64,000 nucleotides of DNA from Syntrophobotulus glycolicus DSM 8271 (GTDB lineage Bacteria; Bacillota; Desulfitobacteriia; Desulfitobacteriales; Syntrophobotulaceae), in the NCBI RefSeq assembly GCF_000190635.1, contig NC_015172.1:2666001-2730000 (forward strand), written 5' to 3'. Shown here piece by piece: positions 44,298 to 55,300 of the stretch. Positions within the stretch are counted from its first letter, which is position 1; each line of letters starts with the position of its first letter. The notes beneath the pieces are model-generated. The model ran no database searches. It saw only the letters and a program-made list of their open reading frames with translations, and was not told where the DNA came from. The position numbers and the translations under genes were made by a program.

Positions 44298-45545
44298 TTA
44301 TTCCACATCCTGTTTTTTGATCTCATCCTGCCCTGACTTAATCAGTTGACCATTGATGACGACGATAACAGGATCAGAGTTTAAATCCAAAGGCCTGCCA
44401 TTCCAAACCACAAGATCCGCATCTTTGCCTTCGGCCAGGGAACCGATCCGCCCATCCACCCCCAATATTTCCGCGGGCCAAATCGTGAGAGCCTTGAGGG
44501 CATCTTCCTCTTTCATTCCATTTTTCACGGCTAAAGCGGCACATAAGGGCAGCTGTTCAATAGGGGTCACCGAATGATCGGTCATAATCGCCACCTTAAT
44601 TCCTGCTTGAGCTAAAATCCCCGGGGTTCTAAAGGTTTTATCCTTCAGCTCTACCTTAGCCCGGTTCACAAAGGACGGGCCCACTATAGCGGGATATCCC
44701 GTCTCCGCGAGAATATCGGCAATTTTATGCCCTTCGGTACAATGCTCAAGAACCAGATCAACATTAAATTCCCTGGCAATCCGCACAGCGGTCATAATAT
44801 CATCCGCCCTGTGCGCATGAGCCCTCAGAGGGATTTTTTTATCGAGCACCAAGCCGATGACCTCCATGCCCAGATCTCTCTCCGGCAATTTATCGGGATC
44901 CTTTTTGCCCTCTGTCATTTTTCCCTTATACGTCTGGGCGTCAACAAGAGTCTGACGAAGAAGCGCCGCTGTGCCCATCCTGGTCATCGGCATCTTTTTC
45001 TGTTCGCCGTAAACAACTTTGGGGTTCTCTCCGAAAGCCACCTTCAAGCCCGCCGGCTCCCTTAAAATCATTTCCTCAATAATCCGTCCTGCTGTTTTCA
45101 GCACCACCCCCGTCCCGCCAATAACATTGGCACTTCCGGGGCAGGTGAACACCGCGGTGACTCCTCCCATCCGGGCATCATGAAAACCAAGGTCCTCGGG
45201 ATTAACACCGTCTATGGCCCTGAGCTCAGGTGTCACAGGATCGGTCATTTCATTCACGTCATCCCCTTCAGACTGATAAATCTCTTCCCCTATTCCGACA
45301 TGACAATGGGCATCGATAAAACCGGGAAGAATATAATTTCCCCCGGCGTCAATAACACGGACGTTCTCCCCGTTCCGGCCCAGCACTGCCTTGGTTTCCG
45401 ATTCCTTTTCAGATTCTTTCCAAAGCGTATGCCTGATGATTTTTTTGATTTTACCGTTTTCAATCAAGATGCTTCCGGTAAATTCAGTTTCTCCGGTCAT
45501 TGGAACGATTTTGCCGTTTGTCAGAAGGATACTGTTTGCTTTCAT
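44298..45545 (-). CDS. Amidohydrolase (imidazolonepropionase-like)
   Basis: 415 residues. Metal-binding motifs of the superfamily: GFIDAHCHVG (HxH), PLRAHAHRADD, LEHCTEGH and MTDHSVTP; the C-terminal barrel end is KDADLVVWNGRPLDL. It probably hydrolyses a cyclic amide or a dipeptide-like compound in the cytoplasm. It is the first gene of the tsa operon; the link is unclear. Confidence 0.85.
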   Translation of the reverse strand: MKANSILLTNGKIVPMTGETEFTGSILIENGKIKKIIRHTLWKESEKESETKAVLGRNGENVRVIDAGGNYILPGFIDAHCHVGIGEEIYQSEGDDVNEMTDPVTPELRAIDGVNPEDLGFHDARMGGVTAVFTCPGSANVIGGTGVVLKTAGRIIEEMILREPAGLKVAFGENPKVVYGEQKKMPMTRMGTAALLRQTLVDAQTYKGKMTEGKKDPDKLPERDLGMEVIGLVLDKKIPLRAHAHRADDIMTAVRIAREFNVDLVLEHCTEGHKIADILAETGYPAIVGPSFVNRAKVELKDKTFRTPGILAQAGIKVAIMTDHSVTPIEQLPLCAALAVKNGMKEEDALKALTIWPAEILGVDGRIGSLAEGKDADLVVWNGRPLDLNSDPVIVVINGQLIKSGQDEIKKQDVE

Positions 45546-45710
45546 CTTTTGCTCATTACCTCTCTATCTTTGCCTGATCATCTTTCAGATTTTCTCTTTT
45601 TCCTTTAGATTTTCTTTTTATTTTTTATCATTCAGACCTTTTCCCGGAAAAAAATAAGTCCAGCGTCAGGTCCTTAAGTCCCAAGCACTGAACAGCCGTG
45701 TTCACCTATT

Positions 45711-46061
45711 TCAAATCTCAGTCAAACCCAGACTGACTTCGATCGCTTCATCAACCCTGAGCATAACCTCCGGGTCTAAAACCGCAACTTTTTCTTTTAA
45801 CCTGCTTTTATCGATCGTCCTGATTTGCTCAGTAAGAATTACGGAATCCTTTTCTAATCCGCTGCGCTTTGATTTCACTTCCACATGTGTCGGCAGCTTG
45901 GCCTTGGAAATTTGGGACGTGATTGCCGCAATAATGGTCGTCGGACTGTATTGATTCCCAATATTGTTTTGGATAACCAACACAGGTCTGGTTCCCCCCT
46001 GTTCCGAGCCAATGACGGGGTTTAATTCAGCATAGTATATTTCCCCGCGTTTAATACTCAT
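45711..46061 (-). CDS. ndoA: mRNA interferase EndoA (MazF/PemK family)
   Basis: 116 residues from ATG 46061 (GGAG upstream). [45 protein letters not shown] and [15 protein letters not shown] match chromosomal EndoA of Firmicutes. Sequence-specific RNase. It overlaps its antitoxin gene by 11 bp. Confidence 0.95.
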   Translation of the reverse strand: MSIKRGEIYYAELNPVIGSEQGGTRPVLVIQNNIGNQYSPTTIIAAITSQISKAKLPTHVEVKSKRSGLEKDSVILTEQIRTIDKSRLKEKVAVLDPEVMLRVDEAIEVSLGLTEI

Positions 46062-46338
46062 ATCCCACGCTCCATGCCATTTTCCTTTCATAGCATATTG
46101 TGGCTTCTTCTTCTGCAATGCACAAATCCTTTGCTATTCTCAAATTAATATTTGCCATCTCCTGATATCCTAAACGCATTTGCTCTCGTATTCCCGCCCT
46201 TCGTCTCTCCAGCAGCACACTGTATATCGCCTCTATAATAAAATCGTTTCTATCTTTTTTTTCTGTTGAGACTAAAATATCCACTTCCTCAATAAGGCTT
46301 TGCGGTAAAGACACGATAATGCGTTTATGTTCCGCCAC
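46051..46338 (-). CDS. ndoAI: EndoAI antitoxin (ribbon-helix-helix)
   Basis: 95 residues from GTG 46338, which has AGGAGGT seven bases upstream; an ORF start at 46365 would include that site. N-terminal RHH segment [25 protein letters not shown] binds DNA; the helical C-terminus blocks EndoA. In Bacilli this pair follows alr; here alr is 11 kb away. Confidence 0.9.
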   Translation of the reverse strand: MAEHKRIIVSLPQSLIEEVDILVSTEKKDRNDFIIEAIYSVLLERRRAGIREQMRLGYQEMANINLRIAKDLCIAEEEATICYERKMAWSVGYEY

Positions 46339-46486
46339 GCCAAGCACCTCCTGACAATTAGACACACTATATTTTATTATAGCTATTTACTAGGAAAAGT
46401 GTCAACGATCTCACGCCTTCAGATGGGTGATTCGGAAGAAAAAGTCCTCCTGAACGCCATGTAAATTATGGTAATGGCCTGATTTC

Positions 46487-47221
46487 TCAGCCATTTTTAA
46501 GAAACCTGTTTACTACAGCCTGATGTGCCGCGATTTCCCAGGAATCATCCAACTGCCTCAATTCGCTGTCAACCCCTTTTCTTTCTAAAGCGAGTCTTAA
46601 AAGGAGATCGGCCAGATGAGGATTTTTGGGCAGCAAAGGCCCGTGCAGGTATGTACCGAAAACATTTTTATACCGCACCCCCTCCGTCCCATCCTCTCCA
46701 TTATTGCCATACCCTCTTAAAATCCTGGCCAATGGCTGCACTTCACTTCCCAAGTAGGTCTTGCCGGAATGGTTTTCAAACCCGACGATGGTTTTCAAGG
46801 AGGACGGCAAATCAGACTCAGCGATCACATTGCCAATCAGACGCTTTTGACCGGCGACCGTGTATAAATCAAGGATAGAAAGACCGGGAATTCTGATGTC
46901 CTCACCAGTTTGATAGTATTGTCCCAGCATTTGGTACCCGCCGCAGATGGCCAAAACTACCAGGCCGTCTTCAACAGCCTCTTTGATCTCCTCCCGGCGC
47001 TTACCAAGATCCTCGACAAGGATATTCTGCTCACGGTCCGACCCTCCCCCCATAAACAGGATATCCGCTTTTTCTATCCTCAGAGGATCTCCTAAGGATA
47101 TTTTATGGACCTCAGTCTCCACGCCCCTCCATTTACTTCTGGCCGTCAAAGCGAGAATATTGCCCCTGTCACCGTAGAGATCCAAAAGATCGGGGTATAA
47201 GTGATAAATATGAAGCTTCAT
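46487..47221 (-). CDS. gatD: Lipid II isoglutaminyl synthase glutaminase subunit GatD
   Basis: 244 residues of the CobB/CobQ-like amidotransferase family: FMGGGSDREQNILV, catalytic Cys in ILAICGGYQMLG (printed VLAICGG), and the His region FGTYLHGPLLPKN. It supplies ammonia to MurT for amidation of D-Glu in lipid II. Overlaps murT by four bases. Confidence 0.93.
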   Translation of the reverse strand: MKLHIYHLYPDLLDLYGDRGNILALTARSKWRGVETEVHKISLGDPLRIEKADILFMGGGSDREQNILVEDLGKRREEIKEAVEDGLVVLAICGGYQMLGQYYQTGEDIRIPGLSILDLYTVAGQKRLIGNVIAESDLPSSLKTIVGFENHSGKTYLGSEVQPLARILRGYGNNGEDGTEGVRYKNVFGTYLHGPLLPKNPHLADLLLRLALERKGVDSELRQLDDSWEIAAHQAVVNRFLKNG

Positions 47222-48618
47222 CCCGCAGCGGCCTCCTTCCTGGTCCCGGCGGAAGCCTGATCCCTTGCCAGGATATCCCGCAGCGGAAAGAGCATAGTAT
47301 ATGTCGGCAGGATGAACAACGCTTCGTCAGGTTCTGTCCGCATCTCCAGTTTTCTTACAGCGAGCTCCGCAGCATGCTCTATCTCAATCATGCTCTCAGG
47401 CAAACCCGCGTATTTCAACCTCAACGCCATATCCTCCGCTCTAAGACCAGAACAGATGATCTGCCTGATCTTTTGAGTGTTCCCAAAAGCCTCGAAATCA
47501 ACATCCCATAGCCAGGAGATGTCCCTCCCGTCGGCGGCCAAGTCATTAATCGCAATCAGCAGCCTGAGATCCTGATTCAGATGGATCAGGGTCTGAATGA
47601 CCTGATTGAACCCCATCGGATTTTTGACCAGAGTCAGAGTAGCCCTTTTGCCGTTCAAAACAAAGTTCTCCATTCTGCCCGCATCAGATACAAAGCCTGC
47701 CAGACCCTTGCGAATATCTCCCGGGTCAATCCCCAGCCTCATCGCCGAACAAAAAGCGGCCAAGCCGTTATAAAGATTATAATAGCCCTGAAGAGGCAAG
47801 AAGAATTCCTGCTCATTATCCCGCAAATCCTTGGCCAGAACGGAAAATTGTATTCCATCGGTCCGTGTATTGATATCATCGGCCGTAAGATCCGGCTCAG
47901 GGCGTCTGAAGCCACAGCCCCGGCAATAATATAATCCAAGCTGCCCATAGTGGAAAAGCTCATAGGAAAGTTCTTCTCCGCAAAGCGCGCAGTATTTTCC
48001 TTCCCTGGTTTCATCACTGGTTTGCGCACTGCCCGGAAGACTTTTTACGCCATAATAGTAAACATGCTCTCTGCCAATCCCCATCCTGGTCACCAAAGGA
48101 TCATCGGCATTTAAGATCAACTCGGTTTGTTCGGGCAAAGCTTCTTTTACCAGCCGCACCGTCGTATCCAGTTCTCCGTATCTGTCCAGTTGATCACGGA
48201 AAAAATTGGTGACCACCGCCATTCGGGGCCGGATATCTCTGCATAGCACCGGAACGGTTGCTTCATCGACCTCCAGCAGGAGAATATCCGCCAGAGGTTT
48301 CCCTCCGAAGCTTGTATTTTGAAGGAGGGCTCCGGCAATCCCCGTGATCATATTGGCTCCTTCTCTGTTGAACGCCACTCTGATTCCGGCCGAGCGTAAA
48401 ATTGCCGCCAATAAGTTATTAGAGGTCGTCTTGCCATTGGTCCCGGTAATGATGACTGTTCCCCTGGCAAAGGACATCCCAAGTTGGTTAACGACATACG
48501 GATTTAACTTGCTTGCCAGCAGGCCCGGAAAAGTCGTCCCTTTTCTGCCTGTCATTTTCATTAATATTCCCACTGTTTTTCCGATCCAAAGAGCCAGCCA
48601 AAATCGAATCCCTTTCAC
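47218..48618 (-). CDS. murT: Lipid II isoglutaminyl synthase subunit MurT
   Basis: 466 residues from GTG 48618 (AGGAGA upstream). Mur ligase P-loop ITGTNGKTTSNNLL, a Cys4 zinc ribbon inserted in the middle (CALCGEEL ... YYCRGCGFRRP) and a DUF1727 C-terminal domain. With GatD it amidates the stem-peptide glutamate of peptidoglycan precursor at the inner membrane face. Confidence 0.95.
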   Translation of the reverse strand: MKGIRFWLALWIGKTVGILMKMTGRKGTTFPGLLASKLNPYVVNQLGMSFARGTVIITGTNGKTTSNNLLAAILRSAGIRVAFNREGANMITGIAGALLQNTSFGGKPLADILLLEVDEATVPVLCRDIRPRMAVVTNFFRDQLDRYGELDTTVRLVKEALPEQTELILNADDPLVTRMGIGREHVYYYGVKSLPGSAQTSDETREGKYCALCGEELSYELFHYGQLGLYYCRGCGFRRPEPDLTADDINTRTDGIQFSVLAKDLRDNEQEFFLPLQGYYNLYNGLAAFCSAMRLGIDPGDIRKGLAGFVSDAGRMENFVLNGKRATLTLVKNPMGFNQVIQTLIHLNQDLRLLIAINDLAADGRDISWLWDVDFEAFGNTQKIRQIICSGLRAEDMALRLKYAGLPESMIEIEHAAELAVRKLEMRTEPDEALFILPTYTMLFPLRDILARDQASAGTRKEAAAG

Positions 48619-48907
48619 AACGGTATCTCCTATTACTTCTTATTGTCATTAAAAGTATTATCAACAAAACTTCCTTCTGCTTAAACATCTGCAGAGCATT
48701 AATCACCAAACAGCCTTCTCCCAGGCAGCCCCACGTAACAAAACCCTGGAAGCAAAACTCTTTGCCAGGCGGAAATACTGATCTGGACATTGAATTACTT
48801 AATATATATAATGTTTTTGGATATCATTCAAGAAAATTTACCGGATATACCTGTTTAAATCATAAGGTATGTCAAACAGCCGGTATGCATAAGAAAGGAA
48901 GTATCCC

Positions 48908-49423
48908 ATGATTATCCCTTATCAAGATAAAGTCCCCTCCCTTGGCGAAAACGTTTTTATTGCCGATGGGGCTAAGGTCGTAGGCAATGTCACAATTGGC
49001 GACTATTCCAGTGTCTGGTTCAACAGTGTGATCAGGGGCGATGTCGATTCTGTAACAATCGGCCGGCGGGTTAATATCCAGGATATGACCGTAATCCACG
49101 AAAACGGCGGTCAGCCGACCCTGATTGAAGATGATGTCACGATTGGTCACTCCAGCATCCTGCATGGCTGCACCATTCGCAAAGGCTGCCTGATCGGCAT
49201 GGGAGCCTTGATTCTCAACGATGCGGAGATCGGGGAATATTCCATGGTCGCCGCAGGTGCCCTGGTTACCGAAAGAAAAGTCTTTCCTCCCCGTTCCCTT
49301 ATCATGGGTTCCCCGGCCAAGGTAGTACGGGAATTAAGCGCTCAGGAAATTGAGTCCATTCAGGAATCGGCACTCCGCTACATGGAAAAGGGACAGGAAT
49401 ACAAAGGAAGCAGTAAGAAGTGA
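48908..49423 (+). CDS. Gamma-carbonic-anhydrase-like hexapeptide protein
   Basis: 171 residues with left-handed beta-helix repeats (VFIADGAKVVGNVTIGDYSSVWFNSVIRGD). Metal ligands: His in TVIHENG, HSSILHG. Family members (YrdA/PaaY/gamma-CA) include active carbonic anhydrases. AAGGAAG upstream. Divergent from murT by 290 bp without other genes. Confidence 0.88.
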   Translation: MIIPYQDKVPSLGENVFIADGAKVVGNVTIGDYSSVWFNSVIRGDVDSVTIGRRVNIQDMTVIHENGGQPTLIEDDVTIGHSSILHGCTIRKGCLIGMGALILNDAEIGEYSMVAAGALVTERKVFPPRSLIMGSPAKVVRELSAQEIESIQESALRYMEKGQEYKGSSKK

Positions 49424-49531
49424 CATTGAACTTTCCCCTAATCACTGTTTAAACAGTATCATTATAGCATATCATCATGAGTGCTATCCCAAATATTGCT
49501 CTTTGTCCGCATCATTCTTATTTTTACAAAT

Positions 49532-49565
49532 AAAAAAACCACTTGAACTTCATGTAAAAGTGGTT
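49532..49565 (-). terminator. Terminator after HD-GYP gene
   Basis: Stem AACCACTT/AAGTGGTT; on the minus strand followed by TTTTTTTA. Terminates the leftward DUF2325/HD-GYP pair. Confidence 0.75.
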
Positions 49566-49607
49566 ACAAAACAAATTTCCTTTATGATCATGGCAGACCA
49601 ATCACTT

Positions 49608-50234
49608 CTATGATATTTCTTTAATCGTTTTGATTTGCTTTTGTGTCTGGAACTGAATCTGCCACCTATTCATCAGCTTAATGCCCTCTTCTACGATTAT
49701 GGGATCAAATTGTATCCCCTGGTTCACCATGAGTTCTTTTCTGCACTCTTCCCAGGACATCGCCTCCCGGTATGGCCGTTGGGAAGTCATGGCATCAATG
49801 GAATCAGCGACCGCAATAATTCTTGACCCGACCGGAATCCGCTCCTGCTTTATTCCTTCCGGATAGCCCCTTCCATCCCAGCGCTCATGATGGTAAAGTA
49901 CAATCTCCGCAATCTGGTGCAGTCTTTTCGATTTATTCAGGATATTATAGCCGATCTCCGGATGTCTTTTTATCTGTTCCCATTCATAGGGGAGCAGTTT
50001 TTCTTCTTTATTCAGGATATGTTCGGGAATACCCAGCTTACCAATATCATGTAAATGTGCCGCCAAATGAATATTCTTTAGTCTGATGCCTCTCATTCCA
50101 AGGTTCCTTGCTATATCCTGTGTCATATCTGCAACACGTGTCGAATGTCCGCTTGTATAGGAATCACTTACTTCTAAAGCTGTAGTAAGGCATTCTATGG
50201 CATCATGCAATGCATCTTTTTCGATAAAAAACAT
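49608..50234 (-). CDS. HD-GYP domain phosphodiesterase-like protein
   Basis: 208 residues, essentially one HD-GYP domain: HSTRVADMTQDIARN, LHDIGKLGIPEHILN (HD), HPEIGYNIL, LYHHERWDGRGYPEGI (HHE and GYP) and AVADSIDAMTSQRPYR. Expected to hydrolyse cyclic di-GMP or a related dinucleotide in the cytoplasm. No sensor domain. It follows the DUF2325 gene by nine bases and is likely coupled with it. Confidence 0.9.
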   Translation of the reverse strand: MFFIEKDALHDAIECLTTALEVSDSYTSGHSTRVADMTQDIARNLGMRGIRLKNIHLAAHLHDIGKLGIPEHILNKEEKLLPYEWEQIKRHPEIGYNILNKSKRLHQIAEIVLYHHERWDGRGYPEGIKQERIPVGSRIIAVADSIDAMTSQRPYREAMSWEECRKELMVNQGIQFDPIIVEEGIKLMNRWQIQFQTQKQIKTIKEIS

Positions 50235-50243
50235 TATTACCCG

Positions 50244-50552
50244 TTACATAGTGGACGGCTTACTGCTGAATGTTGTTTCCATCTGTTGGATCAGCCCTTC
50301 CAGGGAACTTGTACTACAGCTATGACTGCGGATAATCTTTATATTATTCTTTTTTGCTTCTTTGACAGCAGTAACGATCATTTTGTGGGACACTGTTCCG
50401 GTAAACAGTATCACCCCATCCGGTTTGCCGATAGCTTTTTCAAACCGCGGCGGCATTTGTGTATATACTTTGGCCTGATGACCCCTTCTGCCAATGATTT
50501 CTTTGTACTCTTTATGCATTCCGTCATGTCCCCCGATCACTACAATACTCAT
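50244..50552 (-). CDS. DUF2325 protein
   Basis: 102 residues from ATG 50552 (AAAGGA upstream). IVVIGGHDGMHKEYKEIIGRRG, MPPRFEKAIGKPDGVILFTGTVSHKM and the Cys in HSCSTSSLEGLI are family features of small Rossmann-like Firmicute proteins of unknown function. In one operon with an HD-GYP gene. Confidence 0.85.
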   Translation of the reverse strand: MSIVVIGGHDGMHKEYKEIIGRRGHQAKVYTQMPPRFEKAIGKPDGVILFTGTVSHKMIVTAVKEAKKNNIKIIRSHSCSTSSLEGLIQQMETTFSSKPSTM

Positions 50553-50706
50553 CACTACCCATCCTTTCCTATCCTCAATAGCCCCGATCACCGATTATTT
50601 GATATTGAAAATCATTATCAATACCATGTGTATTAGTTTACCAGTTTTATTTTTGGGTGTCAACAGAAAACTGCATAACCGTCCTCCAAATGCTGGCGCA
50701 TTTAAG

Positions 50707-50733
50707 AAAAAAACCGCCGCTCAAGCAGCCGTT
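50707..50733 (-). terminator. Terminator of gltBD
   Basis: On the minus strand a GC-rich imperfect stem (AACGGCTGC / GCGGCGGTT) precedes seven T residues, about 115 bp beyond the gltD stop. Confidence 0.55.
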
Positions 50734-50847
50734 TGATCTCAAGATTAAAGACCCTTCCACGGCGCTCGGCGACGGATATATGAATAATGGATTAATCATC
50801 AATTTTCGTCAAAAACAGACCCTGTTCTCCGGTTCCGGAGACAAGAA

Positions 50848-52332
50848 CTATTTGATCAGGCTTTTCCCCATAAGGTATTTATCTACTTCCCGGGCAGCCA
50901 GCTTTCCCTCTTGAAAAGCCCAGACAACCAGGCTCTGTCCCCTGCGCATATCCCCTGCGGCAAATACTTTTTCCACACTGGTTTCAAAAACCTCGTATTC
51001 CGCATTGACATTGCTCCTGGGGTCACGTTCCAATTGAAGCTCTTCCGGAATCGCATCTTCCGGACCTAAAAATCCCATAGCAAGAAGCACAAGATCCGCC
51101 TTCCACACTTTTTCGCTGCCCGGAACCTCCTGCGGAACAAATCTCCCCAAAGCATCTTTTTCCCAGGTTACGTTTACCGTATGGACTTCTTTGACCTCTC
51201 CCCGTTCATTCCCCACAATTTTTTTGGTCGATAAAAGATAATTTCTGGGATCTTTTCCATACAGGCTGATCGCCTCTTCCTGGCCGTAATCCACTTTGAG
51301 TTTCTTCGGCCATTCAGGCCAGGGATTGGATTGCTCTATTCTCTTTGCGGGGGGTTCAGGCATAATCTCAAACTGGAAAACGCTTGCACAGCCATGCCTG
51401 ATCGAGGTCGCCACACAGTCAGTCCCTGTATCGCCGCCCCCGATAATAATGACATTCTTCCCTTTGGCACTGATGTATTTGCCATCCTTAAGACTGGAAT
51501 CCAAAAGACTTTTGGTGGTTGCTTTCAGGAAATCCACTGCATAGTAAACTCCCTTGAGATCTTTTCCTTCCACATTCAGTCCTCGGGGTTTCGTTGCTCC
51601 CGCGCATAAGACTACGGCATCGTATTGGTCCACCAGCTCCTGGGCTTTGATGTCTCTGCCGATTTCCGTGTTGAAGACAAATTTTATTCCAGAGGCTTTC
51701 ATGGACTCCAGCCGTCTTTCAATAAACCGCTTCTCCAGCTTCATGTTCGGTATTCCATACATCATTAAGCCCCCGGCCCGGTCATCCCTCTCATATACCG
51801 TAACATCATGACCTACGGCATTCAGATAGTAAGCGGCTGACAATCCCGCCGGACCAGAACCGACAACAGCAACCCTCTTTCCGGTTTCCTTGGCTTGATT
51901 GGGTTTGACCCACCCTTCGGCAAACGCTTTTTCAATGATCTCATATTCAATACTGTTGATGGTCACCGGGTCCATAATGTAGCCCTCTGTACAGGCTCCT
52001 TCACATGGCGCCGGACATACTCTGGAGGTAAACTCCGGAAAAGGGGTCGTTCTGATTAGTCTTCTGTATGCTTCTTTCCATTGTCCCTTATAGACCAAAC
52101 CGTTCCACTCAGGAATAAGGTTATGCACGGGACATCCTGAAGCAGCTCCGTTTAAGATCACTCCCCCATGGCAGAAAGGGACGCCACAGTCCATACATCT
52201 AGCCCCTTGGGTTTTTAAGGTCTCAGGGTCCTGGGGCAACCGTATCTCATTCCAATCTTTGATCCTCTCTTTGGGAGGCCTCTTTTTCGGGTCTATTCTT
52301 TGATATTCTAAAAATCCAGTCGTTTTTCCCAT
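50848..52332 (-). CDS. gltD: Glutamate synthase small (beta) subunit
   Basis: 494 residues from ATG 52332; an in-frame start four codons earlier is possible. N-terminal Fe-S cysteines ([34 protein letters not shown]), then FAD motif [17 protein letters not shown] and NADPH motif [12 protein letters not shown]. It feeds electrons from NADPH to the large subunit encoded just upstream (40 bp). Confidence 0.96.
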   Translation of the reverse strand: MGKTTGFLEYQRIDPKKRPPKERIKDWNEIRLPQDPETLKTQGARCMDCGVPFCHGGVILNGAASGCPVHNLIPEWNGLVYKGQWKEAYRRLIRTTPFPEFTSRVCPAPCEGACTEGYIMDPVTINSIEYEIIEKAFAEGWVKPNQAKETGKRVAVVGSGPAGLSAAYYLNAVGHDVTVYERDDRAGGLMMYGIPNMKLEKRFIERRLESMKASGIKFVFNTEIGRDIKAQELVDQYDAVVLCAGATKPRGLNVEGKDLKGVYYAVDFLKATTKSLLDSSLKDGKYISAKGKNVIIIGGGDTGTDCVATSIRHGCASVFQFEIMPEPPAKRIEQSNPWPEWPKKLKVDYGQEEAISLYGKDPRNYLLSTKKIVGNERGEVKEVHTVNVTWEKDALGRFVPQEVPGSEKVWKADLVLLAMGFLGPEDAIPEELQLERDPRSNVNAEYEVFETSVEKVFAAGDMRRGQSLVVWAFQEGKLAAREVDKYLMGKSLIK

Positions 52333-52371
52333 GATCAGTCCCACCTTAATTCCTGTAGTACTTGAAACCTC

Positions 52372-55300
52372 TTAACACTCGCCCTTAAATGCAGCCATCA
52401 GTGCTTCCTCGCCTTTTAACCCAGCCTTGTGGGCCCTATCAATATTTTCAAGCATACGTTTGTAGTCTTTAGGTATTACCTTGGTAAATTTCCGCCCATA
52501 GGTTTTCCAGTCCTCAAGAATTTTCCTGCCCAGAGGGCTGCCGGTGTATTCCGCATGTTTCTGAATCATTGCTTGAATTTCCTTTAGCTCCTCTTCGGAA
52601 CTGACGCTTTCCAGCAATACTATAGATTGATTACAGTTTATTTCATCAAAGTTTAAGACATAAGCGACACCGCCGGACATCCCTGCCGCAAAATTTCTGC
52701 CGGTCTTACCCAGGATCACCACTTTGCCCCCGGTCATATATTCGCAGCCGTGATCACCTACTCCTTCAACAACGGCCTTGACCCCGCTGTTGCGGACACA
52801 GAATCTTTCCCCTGCGATACCATTGATATATGCTTCACCTGAAGTGGCGCCGTAGAAAGCGACATTACCGATTAAGATATTTTCTTCAGGTACAAAATCG
52901 GAATTTTTGGGAGGATAGACGACAATCTTACCACCGGAAAGCCCTTTCCCGATATAATCATTGGAATCCCCTTCTAATTCAAGAGACATTCCCTTGGGAA
53001 CAAATGCTCCGAAGCTCTGACCGGCTGAACCTACAAAAGTCAGCTTGATGGTATCCTCAGGAAGTCCTTCTTCCCCGTATCTTTTGGATATTTCATTCCC
53101 TATGATGGTTCCGACCACTCTGTCCACATTATTAATTTTCAATTTAGCCCGAATGGATTTTTTGGATTCCAAAGCAGGCTTGCACATTCTGAGAAGCTTT
53201 TTCATATCCAGAGATTCTTCGATCATATGATTCTGAGGCTGTGTTTTGTATCTGCCGATATCCGAACCGGCATAAGGCTGATAAAGAATCTTGGATAGAT
53301 CCAGCTGCGAAGCCTTCCAATTTTTTATATTTTCCTTATTCTTCAGCTTATCCGTACGGCCAACCATTTCATTGACCGTTCTAAATCCAAGCTTAGCCAT
53401 GATTTCACGCATTTCCTGAGCAACAAACCTCATGAAATTTTCCACATGCTCCGGTTTACCTGCAAAATATTTTCTTAACTTCTCATCCTGGGTGGCAATG
53501 CCCACCGGACAAGTGTTGAGATTACATACCCTCATCATGACACAACCCATAGCAATCAGCGGTGTTGTGGAGAATCCGTACTCTTCGGCCCCCAGCATCG
53601 CCGCAATAACAACGTCTCTTCCCGAGAGCAGCTTGCCGTCTGTTTCCAAAACCACCCTGTCCCTCAGCTTGTTCAGGACCAGAGTCTGATGGGTCTCGGC
53701 CAGACCAAGTTCCCATGGAAGTCCTGTATTCTTGATGCTGGTTCTGGGTGAAGCCCCTGTTCCGCCGTCATAACCGCTGATCAGGATGACATCTGCTTTG
53801 CCCTTGGCTACCCCTGCCGCAATTGTCCCCACACCCACTTCGGAAACAAGCTTGACATTAATGTTTGCTTCTCTGTTGGCATTTTTCAGATCGTGAATGA
53901 GTTCGGCCAAATCTTCAATCGAATAAATGTCATGGTGGGGCGGAGGTGAAATCAGATCGACACCAGGTGTGGAATGCCTGACCTTGGCAATGGCCGGGTA
54001 GACCTTGCGCCCGGGAAGCTGTCCGCCCTCACCCGGTTTTGCTCCTTGGGCCATTTTGATTTGAATTTCCACAGCATTAGACAAATAGTTGCTGGTCACC
54101 CCAAAACGCCCCGAAGCAACCTGCTTAATCGCGCTGCAGATAGAATCTCCATTAACCAACGGTTCAAACCTGTCCGGGTCTTCTCCGCCTTCACCGCTGT
54201 TGCTTTTCCCTCCCAGCCTGTTCATGGCCGTGGCCAGACATTCATGGGCCTCCCTGCTGATCGAACCGTAAGACATGGCCCCTGTCTTAAACCTCTTCAC
54301 AATAGCCTCAACAGACTCCACTTCTTCAATCGGGATCGTGTCCCCGGCAGAGATGTTAAATGCAAGCAGATTCCTCAAGGTATAGATTTCCTCATTATTG
54401 ATCTTTTTGGAATATTCCTTGTAAAGACCATAATTGCCCTCCCGGCAGGCCCTCTGCAGCATATAGATGGTTTCCGGATTATACATGTGGATTTCTCCGT
54501 CGTCCTTACATTGGAAAAACCCGCCTGTTTCCAAGGTTTCGGCATAAAGGATATTTTCCTCAAAAGCACTCTGGTGTCTCATTTGATTTTCCAGAGCGAT
54601 TTCTTCCAGGCCGATCCCCTCAATTCTGGATGAGGTAAACGTAAAGTATTTGTCAATCAAGTCCTTTTTCAGCCCGACCGCTTCAAAGATCTGGGCCCCA
54701 TGGTAGCTGCGCATCGTTGATATGCCCATTTTTGTCAGGACTTTCAGAATGCCCTTGACCGCCGCCTTGATATAATTCTTTTTCGCTTCCGCGTAGCTTC
54801 GTCCGTTTGTCTGGCCTTTTTCCGCAAGGTCCCTGATGGTTTCATAGGCAAGATAAGGGTTGATCGCGGTCACGCCATAACCGATTAACGTGCAGAAATG
54901 ATGAACTTCCCTTGCTTCTCCGGATTCCAGAACAATACCGACATTGGTTCTGTTTTCTCTTCTGATCAGGTGGTGATGCAGACCGGCAGAGGCTAAAAGG
55001 GCGGGGATTGCGGCGTATTCTTTATTGACGCCCCTGTCTGAAAGGATCACAATATTAACCCCTTCACTGATGGCCTTGTCCGCTTCCCGGAAAATTCTGT
55101 TTAAAGCCTTTTCCATAGCTTTAGCCCCATCAGCTGCTTTATATAAAATCGATATTGTTGTTATTTTAAACTGCTCGTGGCGCAAACATTGAATCGCCTT
55201 TAACTGTTCATTGGTCAGGATCGGAGACTCCAGAAAAATACTGGCTGTGTTTTCCCGGTGCGGGTCCAGCAGATTTCCGGCATTTCCGAGCAGCATACTG

